Notes under the pieces: model-generated
Seen by the model: only the letters and a program-made list of their open reading frames with translations
Databases searched by the model: none
What the model was told of the DNA's origin: nothing
Translations under genes and position numbers: made by a program
Source: a bacterium
Lineage (GTDB): Bacteria; SM23-31; JAUVVT01
Length of the DNA stretch: 33,411 bases
Direction: 5' to 3'
Assembly (NCBI GenBank): GCA_030616165.1
Contig: JAUWXV010000009.1
Coordinates: 1 to 33,411, forward strand
Shown: piece after piece, positions 1 to 10,726 of the stretch
Position numbering within the stretch: the first letter of the stretch is position 1
Layout: the number at the start of each line of letters is the position of its first letter

Positions 1-404
1 ATTTTCTCTCTTTTTAATATCCAAAGTAAAATTTTGATAACTTTAGTTAAAAACCTTTTTATATAATTTAAAAATTATTTATAAGATGTATATCAGAATA
101 AAAGTATACTCGGAATGTGCACTTTTAAATTATTAATAATTTGTATATGAAGAATAGAATCGGATGTTCTGGAGTATCAACAACCTTCTCATATTTTTAT
201 AATATTATAATTTATAAAAATAAATGTGAAAATTACATTTTTAGAGTTAATACTATTAGTTAAAAAATACATATCTATTTTACATAATAATATAATTATT
301 TTTTCCCGTTTTTCAAGGGAAAAATCATTTTATTATATTTTATTTATCATAACATATTAAAATTTCTACTCAAAATTACCGAAAATTTATTCTTTTTTAA
401 TGCA
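1..404. other. AT-rich intergenic stretch, no gene seen
   Basis: No open frame with a plausible start and ribosome site was seen. The only structure noted is a stem at 301-323 (TTTTCCC, nine-base loop, GGGAAAA) downstream of the DUF6485 gene, which is read toward it. It lacks a clear U-run on that strand, so calling it a terminator would be weak. Confidence 0.5.
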
Positions 405-605
405 TTACTTATATAATTTTGTAAATCTTTCAAAAGATCTATCGTAAGTTCTTTCTACTGAATCAGGAAAGCAGCATGCTGGAAGTTGGTTCATTCCTAA
501 GTGATATTGAATACATAAACAACAATTGCCTTTTCTTGAACATCCCGGATAACTACAATTGCAGAAATCACTGTTTTTCTCATAATTATCACATTGAATT
601 GCCAT
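405..605 (-). CDS. DUF6485 family small Cys-rich protein
   Basis: A 66-residue protein of unknown function. It has nine cysteines, most of them in the first half: [17 protein letters not shown], then a CC pair near residue 44. The pattern of CxCxxxGCxRxGxCCxC followed by [14 protein letters not shown] matches what I know of DUF6485, a family of short proteins in anaerobic bacteria. The cysteines suggest metal (Zn or Fe-S) binding, but no biochemical role is established. There is no signal peptide or membrane segment, so it is probably cytoplasmic. It lies 32 bases downstream of the symporter gene on the same strand and may be cotranscribed with it. The start has an upstream GAGGTAAA-type ribosome site. 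Confidence 0.85.
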   Translation of the reverse strand: MAIQCDNYEKNSDFCNCSYPGCSRKGNCCLCIQYHLGMNQLPACCFPDSVERTYDRSFERFTKLYK

Positions 606-637
606 ATTTTACCTCTTTATTTTGTTAAAATTTAAGA

Positions 638-2056
638 CTAACTGCTTGATTTTTTATTCATTTTATAATATTGATTAACACCTTTTTTAACAATATTACT
701 TAAAGCTAATAAGGCAATCAAATTGGGAATAGCCATAAGACCATTAAAAACAACTCCAACATTCCAGACTGCTGGTAGGTTTTCTTTCTGAAGTATTGAG
801 CCGATAAAGCACAGAATCAGGTATGCAATTTTATATCCTTTAGTAATCCTGATACCGAATAGATACTCAAGGCATTGTTCTCCAATATAATACCATCCAA
901 TGATGGTTGAGAATCCAAAAAGGAATGAACTTAAAGATACAACAAGCCCTCCAAAGTAAGGGAGGGCTGAGTTAAATGCGCTTGTGGTTAAGGCAGTGCT
1001 TGTAAAAGTTAAGCCGGTTTCAGGGTCGATTTTCATGTAGGCTCCAGTTATTATAATTATCAATGCTGTCATAGTGCATACTAAGATGGTATCAATGAAT
1101 GGACCAATCATTCCTATCATACCTTGATTCATCGGGCTTTTGGCTTTTGCGGCTCCATGAACTATGGCGGCACTCCCCATACCAGATTCATTTGATAAAA
1201 GACCCCTGCTGACCCCGAGTCTGACTGCCTCTTTTACCGTATGTCCCATAAAACCTCCGATAGCTGCCTGGTATGAAAAAGCACTCTTAAATATTAAAAT
1301 AAATGCAGAAGGAATTTTATCTATATTTGTTAAAAGTATAATTAGAGCACATGAAACATATATAATAACCATAAATGGAATCAAAAGTTCGGCAACGGCA
1401 CCTATTCTTTTAATACCTCCTAATATTACCATTCCTGAAAGAATGGAGACTACCCCCCCGCTAATCCAGAATGGAATATTGAATTGAGCGTTGAATGCTA
1501 AGGCAATAGAGTTTGATTGTATCATATTTCCTGTTCCTAAAAGCGCAGTCCAGGCTCCACATACTGCAAACATTATACTTAATGGGATTGCAAATTTTTT
1601 CAGGAACACTATGTTTTTTAAACCATTTTTTATATAATACATAGGACCGCCTGCCATCGAACCGTCTTCGTGGGTTTGTCTGTGTTTTAAGGATAAAAAA
1701 ACTTCAGAGAATTTTGTAGCCATACCTACCATGCCGGTTGCCCACATCCATAATACGCCCCCGGGTCCACCCAAAAAAATAGTAGTTGCTACACCTGCGA
1801 TATTTCCATTACCAATCGTTCCGGAAAGTGTTGCTGAAAGCGCCTGAAATGGGCTTATATCTCCAGTTACATCCTTTGTGGAGTCTTTCCGTAATGCTGC
1901 TCGGAAGATTAATTTCAATCCGGTTTTAAATTTCCTTACCTGAATACTTTTGGTAATAATAGTAAGAAGGAAACCAGTTCCTAAAATAAATAAAATCATA
2001 TAAGTGTTATAGAAATTTACAGCAATATAGTTTGTAAAATTTTGAATCCACTCCAT
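638..2056 (-). CDS. Alanine/glycine:cation symporter (AGCS) family protein
   Basis: Inner-membrane secondary transporter predicted to import alanine or glycine with Na+ (or H+). The 472 residues match the usual family length and hold about ten hydrophobic segments. Family motifs are visible: SGTIGNGNIAG at about 78-88, GGPGGVLWMW at about 96-105, and the GSMAGGPMYYI segment after the third helix region. The N-terminal ~60 residues contain a membrane segment followed by a basic loop, as usual. Substrate choice (alanine versus glycine) cannot be read from sequence. The ATG has a GAGGG ribosome site, and a sigma70-like promoter lies about 60 bases upstream (2117-2145). No catabolic partner gene sits next to it. 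Confidence 0.95.
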   Translation of the reverse strand: MEWIQNFTNYIAVNFYNTYMILFILGTGFLLTIITKSIQVRKFKTGLKLIFRAALRKDSTKDVTGDISPFQALSATLSGTIGNGNIAGVATTIFLGGPGGVLWMWATGMVGMATKFSEVFLSLKHRQTHEDGSMAGGPMYYIKNGLKNIVFLKKFAIPLSIMFAVCGAWTALLGTGNMIQSNSIALAFNAQFNIPFWISGGVVSILSGMVILGGIKRIGAVAELLIPFMVIIYVSCALIILLTNIDKIPSAFILIFKSAFSYQAAIGGFMGHTVKEAVRLGVSRGLLSNESGMGSAAIVHGAAKAKSPMNQGMIGMIGPFIDTILVCTMTALIIIITGAYMKIDPETGLTFTSTALTTSAFNSALPYFGGLVVSLSSFLFGFSTIIGWYYIGEQCLEYLFGIRITKGYKIAYLILCFIGSILQKENLPAVWNVGVVFNGLMAIPNLIALLALSNIVKKGVNQYYKMNKKSSS

Positions 2057-2116
2057 AATCCCTCTTTATAATTTATGCAAACTAAATAGAATAAAATTTA
2101 TTTTAAAATTTTTTTC

Positions 2117-2145
2117 ATTTTAAGAAAATTTTATGATATTGTCAA
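2117..2145 (-). promoter_or_regulatory. Sigma70-type promoter for the AGCS symporter
   Basis: Read on the minus strand: TTGACA (2145-2140), a 17-base spacer, then TAAAAT (2122-2117). This is a consensus -35 and a near-consensus -10 with ideal spacing, about 60 bases before the symporter start. It is a sequence match only. Confidence 0.6.
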
Positions 2146-2305
2146 TCAAAATAATGTGGATAGAGATAAAATATGACTTATAATATGCTTTTAAGAGGGA
2201 GATATTTAGATTAAATAATTTTATTTGTAAATTTTTTAAAAAGATGATTCAAAAAAACTATAAATTATCTTTGATGCAAATTAATAAATCAGGAATAATT
2301 TCAAA

Positions 2306-2494
2306 TTATATCTTAAGGTTTATATGCCCATTCTCATCCGATTTTTCAATTTCTTCTTCCATTTCTTTCATAATCTCGGCATATTCTTTTTTATTCTTTT
2401 TCTTTTTTTCACTGGACCTCTTTTTATAATTATTAAAATCGGATAATATTGGATTAATCCGATTAAAATTAAGAGAATCCGAAAAATCAAACAT
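2306..2494 (-). CDS. Small charged hypothetical protein
   Basis: A 62-residue protein with no family I recognise. The middle is dominated by lysine and glutamate (a KKRSSEKKKKNKKEYAEIMKE-type run), predicted as a short amphipathic or coiled helix. No signal peptide or membrane segment is present. I chose the ATG at 2494 over an in-frame TTG at 2509 because a GGGGGT ribosome site lies about seven bases upstream of the ATG and would fall inside the longer form. It stands alone, with about 250 bases to the symporter start and 176 bases of AT-rich DNA to the sugar transferase. The strongly biased composition means it could be spurious. Confidence 0.45.
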   Translation of the reverse strand: MFDFSDSLNFNRINPILSDFNNYKKRSSEKKKKNKKEYAEIMKEMEEEIEKSDENGHINLKI

Positions 2495-2685
2495 TTTTTT
2501 TACCCCCAATCTATACTTATTTCAATTTTTCCTCTACTTTTAATATCGGAAAATATTATTAACATCTTTAATTTATGATATTTAAATAAATTTAGAAGAT
2601 AGTTTTATTGTATAAAATTAGGAAGAAATTTGGTTATTAAAAAGGAAAATAATTAATAAAGAGTATATTATTAATTTTAATTGGT

Positions 2686-3429
2686 CTAAAACTTTCCTTT
2701 CCCGGTAATTAATATATAAATGGTAGTAATATATATATATAAGTCTAATTTTAATGATAAGTTATTAATATAATAGAAATCATATTCGAGTTTTTTAATA
2801 ACATCTTCAATATTTGAGTCATACTTATGTTTAATCTGAGCCAGCCCGGTTATTCCTGGTTGCGCTCTGTATCTTTGAGAATAGAATGGGATAATTTTTT
2901 CTAATTTTTCAACGAAGAAGGGCCTTTCTGGTCTGGGTCCTATTATACTCATATCTCCTTTTAAAATATTGTAAAGCTGCGGGATTTCATCGATTCCAAA
3001 TTTTCTTATAATGCTTCCAATCCTTGTAATTCTGAGGTCATTTTTAGTTGCCCATACTGGTCCTGTATATCTTTCAGCATTATCTACCATTGAGCGGAAT
3101 TTATATAAAACAAATTCTTTCCCATCTTTTCCTATCCTTTTCTGTTTATAAATAGCAGGTCCACGGGATTCAACCTTAATCAAAATAAACACCAATATCC
3201 ATAAAGGAAAAAAGAAAACTAATATGAATAAAGATAATAAAATGTCGAATATTCTTTTGAATTTGCAGAACAAAGGATTGGTCTTTTCGGGAAATAACTC
3301 AATTGAAGGTAAGATTAACGTCTTTTCTTTCTTCTTTATAAATATCTCGTCAATATCTGATATTGCAGGTTTTACTTTTATTTGCTCATAGATATTTCTG
3401 TTAGAATCTGGAGTAATATTATAATTCAT
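2686..3429 (-). CDS. Bacterial sugar transferase (polyprenyl-phosphate phosphoglycosyl transferase)
   Basis: Predicted to transfer a sugar-1-phosphate from a UDP-sugar to undecaprenyl phosphate, the first step of capsule, O-antigen or exopolysaccharide assembly, at the inner membrane. The 247 residues are the monotopic core of the family: a cytosolic N-terminal segment of ~55 residues, one hydrophobic (re-entrant or membrane) helix at about 61-86, then the catalytic domain. Visible are KFRSM at 110-114, the catalytic Asp-Glu dyad D147-E148 in FGIDEIPQL, GPRPERP at 164-170 and the QPGITGLAQI segment at 190-199. It lacks the large multi-membrane N-terminal half of WbaP/WcaJ-type enzymes. No other polysaccharide gene is adjacent, so it is an orphan or the edge of a cluster outside view. 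Confidence 0.92.
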   Translation of the reverse strand: MNYNITPDSNRNIYEQIKVKPAISDIDEIFIKKKEKTLILPSIELFPEKTNPLFCKFKRIFDILLSLFILVFFFPLWILVFILIKVESRGPAIYKQKRIGKDGKEFVLYKFRSMVDNAERYTGPVWATKNDLRITRIGSIIRKFGIDEIPQLYNILKGDMSIIGPRPERPFFVEKLEKIIPFYSQRYRAQPGITGLAQIKHKYDSNIEDVIKKLEYDFYYINNLSLKLDLYIYITTIYILITGKGKF

Positions 3430-3900
3430 TTAATTTTCTATTTATAAATATTTTTGATAAGAAGGTTTACATTACAGATTTTTCTGATATGACTTTATAA
3501 TATAATAAAAAATTATATTAAAAATCAAATAATATTTGAAATATATTTTTTATAATACAATATTTTTATTTAATAATTTTAGAAAATCAAAAATATAAAT
3601 ACCATATAAAATTTAGATAAAATTTTTTTCAAAAGTATATATCTTTATTTATTCTTGACTTATAATATAAAAACGTGATTTATATACGTCAGGAACTTTT
3701 GTATTTTATAATGTATTATTAAATATAAACAGAATTCCTTGTTTGTATCTATATTTTTTATTAATTTTTTATAGTGAGAGGTTCTGTTCAATAAAAAATG
3801 AAAAGTAAGATATTCTATTAAATTAGGATTAAAAAGTATATGGTTTAGATATTAGAATTTAGTATTTAGTATTTATTTAGATATTAGGATTTTAAATAAT
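3430..3900. other. AT-rich divergent intergenic region
   Basis: This separates two divergently transcribed genes and holds no credible gene. It must contain both promoters. One weak candidate for the plus strand is TTGACT at 3656 with ATTTAT 17 bases later. Just before the radical SAM gene there is a short imperfect tandem repeat based on TTTAGATATTAG (about 3846-3890). Confidence 0.5.
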
Positions 3901-6471
3901 TTGAAAAGAAATGATATAAAACACCTGATAATCAATGCACTTCCCTATGTAAGTAAACCATCCAGATACATCGGGGGAGAAATAAATTCTGTAAAAAAAA
4001 GATTCAATGATGTTGGTGTGAAAATTGTACTCGCATTTCCGGATACTTATGAAATCGGGATGTCTTATTTTGGATATCAAATTCTTTACAACATATTAAA
4101 CAGCGAAAATGATATTCTTGCCGAGAGGGTATATGCTCCGTGGATTGATATGATTGATATTATGAAGAAATACAGGATACCATTATTTTCGCTTGAGTCA
4201 AAAATTCCAATCAAGAATTTCGATATAATTGGATTTACTCTTCAATATGAACTTCATTATACAACTGTTTTGAAGATGCTTGAGTTATCCGATTTAAAGG
4301 TAAGAAGCAGCGAAAGAGTTTTATCAGACCCTATAATAATAGCAGGAGGTCCCTGCACTTTCAATCCTGAACCGATGGCAGATTTCATCGACCTATTTTT
4401 GATAGGAGATGGTGAAGTGGCTTTTAAATCGATTGCCAGGTTTATCGGAGAAAAAAAATTAAATAATTTCTCAAAGAAAGAGATTCTAAAAGAATTAACG
4501 AATTTTAAGGGTGTTTATGTTCCAGAATTTTATACTAAAATTTACGATAACAAAGGTAATCTTAAAATTGTACCCTCAGAAGATAATATTCCCGATAAAA
4601 TAGAAACACTTACGATACCCGCTTTAAAGAGAAAGTATCTCCCTAAAAAACCTATACTTCACTCCATGAAAATAATTCAGGATAGGGGAATAATTGAGAT
4701 AATGAGGGGATGCACAAGGGGATGCAGATTCTGCAGTGCCGGTTACATTTATAGACCTACCAGAGAAAGAGAAATTAATGATGTTATTAAGTATGTTTTT
4801 GATATAATAAAAAAATATGGATACGAAGAGATTTCACTCCTTTCTTTATCTGCAAGTGATTATACCCATCTGGAAGACCTTATGGTAACATTGATGGAGA
4901 AAATTTCTGAATTTAATGTATCTTTTTCTTTTCCTTCATTAAGGGCAGGCTCTTTCACTGAAAATATGGCTGAATTCGCAAAAAATATCAGGAAATCAGG
5001 ACTCACACTTGCGGTTGAAACTGCAGCAGAAAGATTAAGAAGTGTAATAAATAAGAACATTAATGAGGAAAGTATTAAAAATTCTGTATTAACAGCCTTT
5101 GAGAATGGATGGATGTTGATAAAACTTTATTTTATGATTGGTCTTCCAACAGAAACAGATGAGGATATAATTGAAATTGCAAATCTTATCGAAAAGATAA
5201 TAAAAATTGGAAAACCTTATGGAAGAGTGAGGATAAATCTCTCTGTTTCTCCTTTTGTTCCAAAACCTTTCACACCATTTCAATGGTCAAAGCAAGAAAA
5301 TATTGATGAAATGAACAGAAAAATTGCTCTATTAAGAAAAATTTTAAAAGAAAAGTGGTTAGGAAAGTATGTTAATCTTAAATGGCGTGCCCCTGAGGTC
5401 TCGCATCTTGAATGTGTCTTCGGAAGAGGAGACAGGAAAATAGGTCAGGCTATTTATTCGGCATATAAAAAGGGAGCAGTTTTTGAGGGGTGGTCTGACC
5501 AATTTAAATTCGAAATCTGGAAAGATAGTTTTGCAGAAAATAATATAAACCCGGAAGATTATGTCTCGGAAAAATCAACAGAATACCCTCTTCCATGGGA
5601 CCATATTTCAAAAGGAATATCAAAACAATTTTTGTTAAGAGAATTAAAAAGGGCATATTCTTGTGAGTTTACAGATGACTGCCGGGATGATAAATGTTTT
5701 GAGTGTGGGATATTGGGAATAAAAAATTGTCCAATAAACATTAAAAGGAACAAAAATAAGGCTAAGTTCAATCTACTTCCCAAAAAAATTAAAGTTTCCG
5801 GTGATAAAAAAAAGAGTAATCGTCAAAGTAAAAAAATAAGAATTAGAATTTGTTATAAAAAAGATGGCTATGCGAGATTTTTGTCTCACCTTGATATTTT
5901 AAGCATATTTTCAAGAGGAATTCGTCAGAGTGGCGTTAAACTATATTTTACTAAGGGATTCAATCCCCATCCCAAAATATCATCAGGACCCCCTCTCCCC
6001 ACTGGATATATAGGAATGAATGAGTACATTGATATTTTTACAGAAGAAGAACCAAATGTTTCGATTTTCGTAAAAAAATTGCAAAAATTAATGCCTGAGG
6101 GGATAAAAATTAAAAGTGCTGATGTTATAAATACTATGGAGGATTCTTTATCCTATTTAACAGTGAGTGCAGAATACAGAGTAAAGATAATCCATTCATT
6201 TGCAAAAAAAGAAAGGGAGAAATTTAATAATCTCAGTAAAAAAAACTTGTTAAATGATACATTTTTAACAAAAAAGAACAAAACATTCAATTTAGGAAAA
6301 TATTTGGAAGAGATAAGATATTCTCCTGAAAAATCAGAAATTTATCTTAGAGTTAGGTTTTTAAATGGGAGTACCATAAAGGTTGAGGATATCTTATCCT
6401 GTATATTTAACAAAAATAGAGAAGAATTTTTATCCCTTACAATTGTAAGGGAAAAGATAAATCTGAAATAA
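3901..6471 (+). CDS. TIGR03960 B12-binding radical SAM protein fused to DUF2344 (TIGR03936) domain
   Basis: A cytoplasmic 856-residue protein of unknown reaction that combines two units often encoded by adjacent genes. The N-terminal part has a B12-binding-like Rossmann region (to about residue 200; IIAGGP and FLIGDGE visible). The radical SAM core carries the cluster motif C271-x3-C275-x2-C278 in MRGCTRGCRFC. A second Cys set follows at about C588, C594, C599, C602 and C610, which could bind another metal site. From about residue 645 the DUF2344 domain begins (RFLSHLDI, FNPHPKISSGPPLP). The start is TTG, with AGGA about a dozen bases upstream. Linkage with rng, rplU and rpmA is a recurrent arrangement and hints at a role in RNA or ribosome modification, but the substrate is unknown. 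Confidence 0.93.
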   Translation: MKRNDIKHLIINALPYVSKPSRYIGGEINSVKKRFNDVGVKIVLAFPDTYEIGMSYFGYQILYNILNSENDILAERVYAPWIDMIDIMKKYRIPLFSLESKIPIKNFDIIGFTLQYELHYTTVLKMLELSDLKVRSSERVLSDPIIIAGGPCTFNPEPMADFIDLFLIGDGEVAFKSIARFIGEKKLNNFSKKEILKELTNFKGVYVPEFYTKIYDNKGNLKIVPSEDNIPDKIETLTIPALKRKYLPKKPILHSMKIIQDRGIIEIMRGCTRGCRFCSAGYIYRPTREREINDVIKYVFDIIKKYGYEEISLLSLSASDYTHLEDLMVTLMEKISEFNVSFSFPSLRAGSFTENMAEFAKNIRKSGLTLAVETAAERLRSVINKNINEESIKNSVLTAFENGWMLIKLYFMIGLPTETDEDIIEIANLIEKIIKIGKPYGRVRINLSVSPFVPKPFTPFQWSKQENIDEMNRKIALLRKILKEKWLGKYVNLKWRAPEVSHLECVFGRGDRKIGQAIYSAYKKGAVFEGWSDQFKFEIWKDSFAENNINPEDYVSEKSTEYPLPWDHISKGISKQFLLRELKRAYSCEFTDDCRDDKCFECGILGIKNCPINIKRNKNKAKFNLLPKKIKVSGDKKKSNRQSKKIRIRICYKKDGYARFLSHLDILSIFSRGIRQSGVKLYFTKGFNPHPKISSGPPLPTGYIGMNEYIDIFTEEEPNVSIFVKKLQKLMPEGIKIKSADVINTMEDSLSYLTVSAEYRVKIIHSFAKKEREKFNNLSKKNLLNDTFLTKKNKTFNLGKYLEEIRYSPEKSEIYLRVRFLNGSTIKVEDILSCIFNKNREEFLSLTIVREKINLK

Positions 6472-6515
6472 AATTCTTCTATTATTGCATTATTTTAGTT
6501 ATATTAATATAGTAA

Positions 6516-6535
6516 GTCAGACATTTTTGTCTGAC
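6516..6535. repeat. Perfect 8-bp stem-loop in the radical SAM/rng spacer
   Basis: GTCAGACA, TTTT, TGTCTGAC. A related imperfect palindrome follows at about 6546-6564 (GGACA...TGTCC). No U-tract follows on the plus strand, so this looks like a small palindromic repeat rather than a terminator. It resembles the GGACAGGCA hairpin just after rng. Confidence 0.6.
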
Positions 6536-6705
6536 AAAAAATAATGGAGGGACAGACAGAAATGTCCATCTCAACGAAATTTATCAAGGTTTATTTAATT
6601 ATATTAAATATAAAGTATCTGAATAAAGAGATTAAGAATCGTATAACAAATAATTGATTATATCAATATTTTAGAAAATGATTAAAAAAGTTTGAGAACA
6701 GTATA

Positions 6706-8229
6706 ATGAAAAAGGAGATAGTAGTAAATTCAACTTCAAGTGAGACTCGTATAGCAATATTGGAGGATAAGAGTCTCGTTGAAATTTACGTAGAGCATCC
6801 AGAAAATGAGAGGATGGTGGGTGATATTTATAAAGGAATGGTTGAGAATGTTGTCCCTGGAATGAATGCAGCATTTATAGACATTGGTCAGGAACAGAAC
6901 GCTTTCCTTCATTTTTCGGATGTCGGAGAATCCGACGTTTTGTATAGAGGGATAATCGAGGTTGAATCAGACGATGAAGAAGTAAGTCCTGTAAAAAGAG
7001 TTCTCGAAAAGATTAAAGAAAGAAGCGATATAATAGTTCAGGTTACAAAGGAACCGTTCGGAAATAAGGGTGCAAGGGTCACTACTGAACTTTCACTCCC
7101 AGGAAGATTTCTTGTTCTTGTACCCAATGCGCACAATATTGGTGTTTCCAAAAAAATTGAAAGTTTTAAAGAGAAAAAAAGGCTTAAAAATATTGCTAAA
7201 GATATTAAACCTGATGGATTTGGTCTTATTATTAGAACTGTCGCAGAGGGAAAAGAAGAACAACTGCTTAAAAAAGACCTGAAAGGCCTTTTAAAGAATT
7301 GGAACAGGATACATACGAAGACCGAAAAGGAAAAGGCACCGAAACTTCTCCATAAAGACCTCGGTATGGCGTCAAGCGTTATTAGAGACCTTTTTACAAA
7401 AGATATTAATAAAGTATATATAGATTCCCGAAAATTATACCGACATATACTCGGTTATCTGAAAATTGTTCAGCCTCAGCTTATACCAAGGATTGAATAT
7501 TACAAACAGCAGATGCCAATTTTTGATTATTTTAATATTGAATCAGAAATTGAGAAACTCTATGATAGGAAGATATGGTTTAAAGGTAAAGGATATATTG
7601 TAATTGACCATACAGAAGCACTAACAAGTATCGATGTAAACAGTGGAAAATTTATCGGAAAGAAGGGGCATGAAGAAAATTCATTAAAGGTTAACATCGA
7701 GGCAGCAAGAGAAATTGCAAGACAGCTTAGGCTTAAGGATATTGGTGGATTAGTTGTTATTGATTTTATTGACCTTGAAGAGGAAAAAAATAGAAAAAAG
7801 GTTTATAATGAAATCAAGAATAAACTTAAAAAAGACAGAGCTAAGACATCGGTGCTGGAGATAAGCCAGTTTGGTTTGATTGAAATGACACGACAGAGAA
7901 TAAGACCAAGTCTTTTGTTTACAATCAGTGACCCCTGCCCATACTGTAAAGGAACTGGAAGGATTATCTCTAAAGAGACTATTGTTACAAAAATTGAACA
8001 ATGGATTAAAAGGTTTAAACTTGCATCAAAAGAGAGAAGACTTATCCTTACAGTGAATCCAGATGTAGCAGATTTTCTTGTTAGCGGGAATGGGAATATC
8101 CTCCTGAAACTTATGTTTAAACATTGGATAAAAATAGACCTGCAGGAAAATCAGGATATGAGAACTGATGAGTTCCGCTTCTTTTCTAAAAAGAAAAATG
8201 CCGACATCACTGAGGAATTTATACATTGA
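6706..8229 (+). CDS. rng: Ribonuclease G/E
   Basis: Endoribonuclease that cuts single-stranded AU-rich RNA in rRNA maturation and mRNA turnover, in the cytoplasm. The 507 residues match RNase G or a minimal RNase E without the long scaffold tail. An S1 RNA-binding domain covers roughly residues 37-120 (GDIYKGMVENVVPGMNAAFIDIG). The catalytic core carries the two metal-binding aspartates, D310 in SIDVNSGK and D353 in VVIDFIDLEE. The zinc-link cysteines that hold dimers together are C411 and C414 in DPCPYCKGTG. The N-terminal VNSTSSETRIAIL is typical of the family, which supports this ATG although its ribosome site is weak. The gene lies between the TIGR03960 gene and rplU. Its last codons are part of a 17-bp direct repeat. 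Confidence 0.97.
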   Translation: MKKEIVVNSTSSETRIAILEDKSLVEIYVEHPENERMVGDIYKGMVENVVPGMNAAFIDIGQEQNAFLHFSDVGESDVLYRGIIEVESDDEEVSPVKRVLEKIKERSDIIVQVTKEPFGNKGARVTTELSLPGRFLVLVPNAHNIGVSKKIESFKEKKRLKNIAKDIKPDGFGLIIRTVAEGKEEQLLKKDLKGLLKNWNRIHTKTEKEKAPKLLHKDLGMASSVIRDLFTKDINKVYIDSRKLYRHILGYLKIVQPQLIPRIEYYKQQMPIFDYFNIESEIEKLYDRKIWFKGKGYIVIDHTEALTSIDVNSGKFIGKKGHEENSLKVNIEAAREIARQLRLKDIGGLVVIDFIDLEEEKNRKKVYNEIKNKLKKDRAKTSVLEISQFGLIEMTRQRIRPSLLFTISDPCPYCKGTGRIISKETIVTKIEQWIKRFKLASKERRLILTVNPDVADFLVSGNGNILLKLMFKHWIKIDLQENQDMRTDEFRFFSKKKNADITEEFIH

Positions 8230-8312
8230 CAACTCATATGGACAGGCAGGGATGCCTGTCCCACCACACATTGCAAATAGATGATATCACAGGATAATTT
8301 ATACATTGACAA
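8216..8312. repeat. Palindromic insertion flanked by 17-bp direct repeats at the rng stop codon
   Basis: The 17-mer AATTTATACATTGACAA occurs at 8216-8232 and again, identical, at 8296-8312. Between them is 63 bp containing a perfect 9-bp stem, GGACAGGCA (8240-8248), loop GGGA, TGCCTGTCC (8253-8261). The first copy contains the rng stop codon. The layout looks like insertion of a small palindromic element with duplication of the target. Confidence 0.7.
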
Positions 8313-8334
8313 TAAAAGAAAATATTATTAAATT
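8306..8334 (+). promoter_or_regulatory. Possible promoter for rplU-rpmA
   Basis: TTGACA at 8306-8311, a 17-base spacer, then TAAATT at 8329-8334, about 38 bases before the rplU start. The -35 hexamer lies inside the duplicated 17-mer, so a second identical -35 exists 80 bp upstream without a matching -10. Sequence match only. Confidence 0.4.
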
Positions 8335-8371
8335 ATTATTTTAATATAAAGAAATTCGCACAGGTAAAGTT

Positions 8372-8683
8372 ATGTATGCAGTAGTTGAAATTCTCGGAAA
8401 TCAATACAAGATAAAGGAAGGGGAAGAAATCAAAATCCCCAGAATAAAAGAAAAAGAAGGAAGCAGTGTAAAATTTGATAAGGTGCTTTTATTAGACAAT
8501 AACGGAGATATTAGAATAGGAAACCCTACTATTCCAAATGCGGAGGTTCATTCTACCGTATTGGAACACGAAAGAGATAAAAAGATTATTGTGTTTAAGA
8601 TGAAAAGAAGAAAAGGCTACCGGGTAAAAAAAGGGCACCGTCAGCAATATACTTTAATTAAAATTGATAATATTACCTGTTAA
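8372..8683 (+). CDS. rplU: Large ribosomal subunit protein bL21
   Basis: Structural protein of the 50S subunit that binds 23S rRNA. The 103 residues are the normal length. Recognisable are the start MYAVVEILGNQYKIKEGE and the C-terminal KRRKGYRVKKGHRQQYTLIKI signature. The ribosome site is weak (AGGTAAAG). It is followed 150 bases later by rpmA, the universal bacterial order. Between them is a CCGAGTACTCGG palindrome at about 8698-8709 and no Prp (YsxB) protease gene, which in some phyla lies in this position. Confidence 0.98.
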   Translation: MYAVVEILGNQYKIKEGEEIKIPRIKEKEGSSVKFDKVLLLDNNGDIRIGNPTIPNAEVHSTVLEHERDKKIIVFKMKRRKGYRVKKGHRQQYTLIKIDNITC

Positions 8684-8776
8684 CTTACTTTCCCCCCCGA
8701 GTACTCGGCGGAAAAGAAATTTTATACTTATTCCGACTATTCGAGATAATTAAATTTCTCATCATAAAAGAGGAAT

Positions 8777-8833
8777 ATGTTAAAAATTTTAAAAAGTTTT
8801 TATATTAATTTAGATATAAAGGGAGTTAAATAA
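8777..8833 (+). CDS. Possible 18-residue leader ORF ending at the rpmA start
   Basis: An ATG at 8777 opens an 18-codon frame (MLKILKSFYINLDIKGVK) whose TAA at 8831-8833 directly abuts the rpmA ATG. AGAGG lies three bases upstream of the ATG, which is short for a ribosome site. Stop-start adjacency would allow translational coupling. The segment is AT-rich and this could easily be chance. The rpmA ribosome site GGGAG lies within this frame. Confidence 0.15.
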   Translation: MLKILKSFYINLDIKGVK

Positions 8834-9085
8834 ATGGCACATAAAAAGGGAGTTGGCAGTTCCAGAAACGGAAGGGACAGCGCTTCGAAAAGGCTTGGGA
8901 TTAAAAGGTTTGGTGGACAATTTGTAAAATCCGGGAACATTCTTATCCGACAGAGAGGAACAAAGTTTCATCCGGGCATTAATGTGAAAAGAGGGGGGGA
9001 TGATACCCTGTTTTCTATTGCGAATGGGTTTGTGAAATTTGAAACCAGAGGCGGAAGAAAAAAGGTTGTCAGTGTCTATACTTAA
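8834..9085 (+). CDS. rpmA: Large ribosomal subunit protein bL27
   Basis: Structural 50S protein whose N-terminal tail reaches the peptidyl-transferase centre. The 83 residues match the family: [16 protein letters not shown], then [11 protein letters not shown] and the [11 protein letters not shown] signature. It begins directly with the mature MAHKK tail and has no Firmicutes-type N-terminal extension. This agrees with the absence of the Prp protease gene that would remove one. A GGGAG ribosome site precedes the start. Confidence 0.98.
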   Translation: MAHKKGVGSSRNGRDSASKRLGIKRFGGQFVKSGNILIRQRGTKFHPGINVKRGGDDTLFSIANGFVKFETRGGRKKVVSVYT

Positions 9086-10615
<1,530 letters not shown>

Positions 10616-10679
10616 TTGTTATTATTTATTTTAGTGCGAAAATATCTGTCCTATCATATGGAATAAAATTTAATAATTA

Positions 10680-10710
10680 GGGTGAACAAGCCTGCCCTTC
10701 GGGTTCACCC
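10680..10710. repeat. Hairpin repeat after mdh
   Basis: GGGTGAAC (10680-10687) pairs with GTTCACCC (10703-10710). It belongs to the intergenic family of GGGCGA-like palindromes whose inner stem bases vary between copies. Confidence 0.55.
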
Positions 10711-10726
10711 CTGCGCGATTCCGTAG

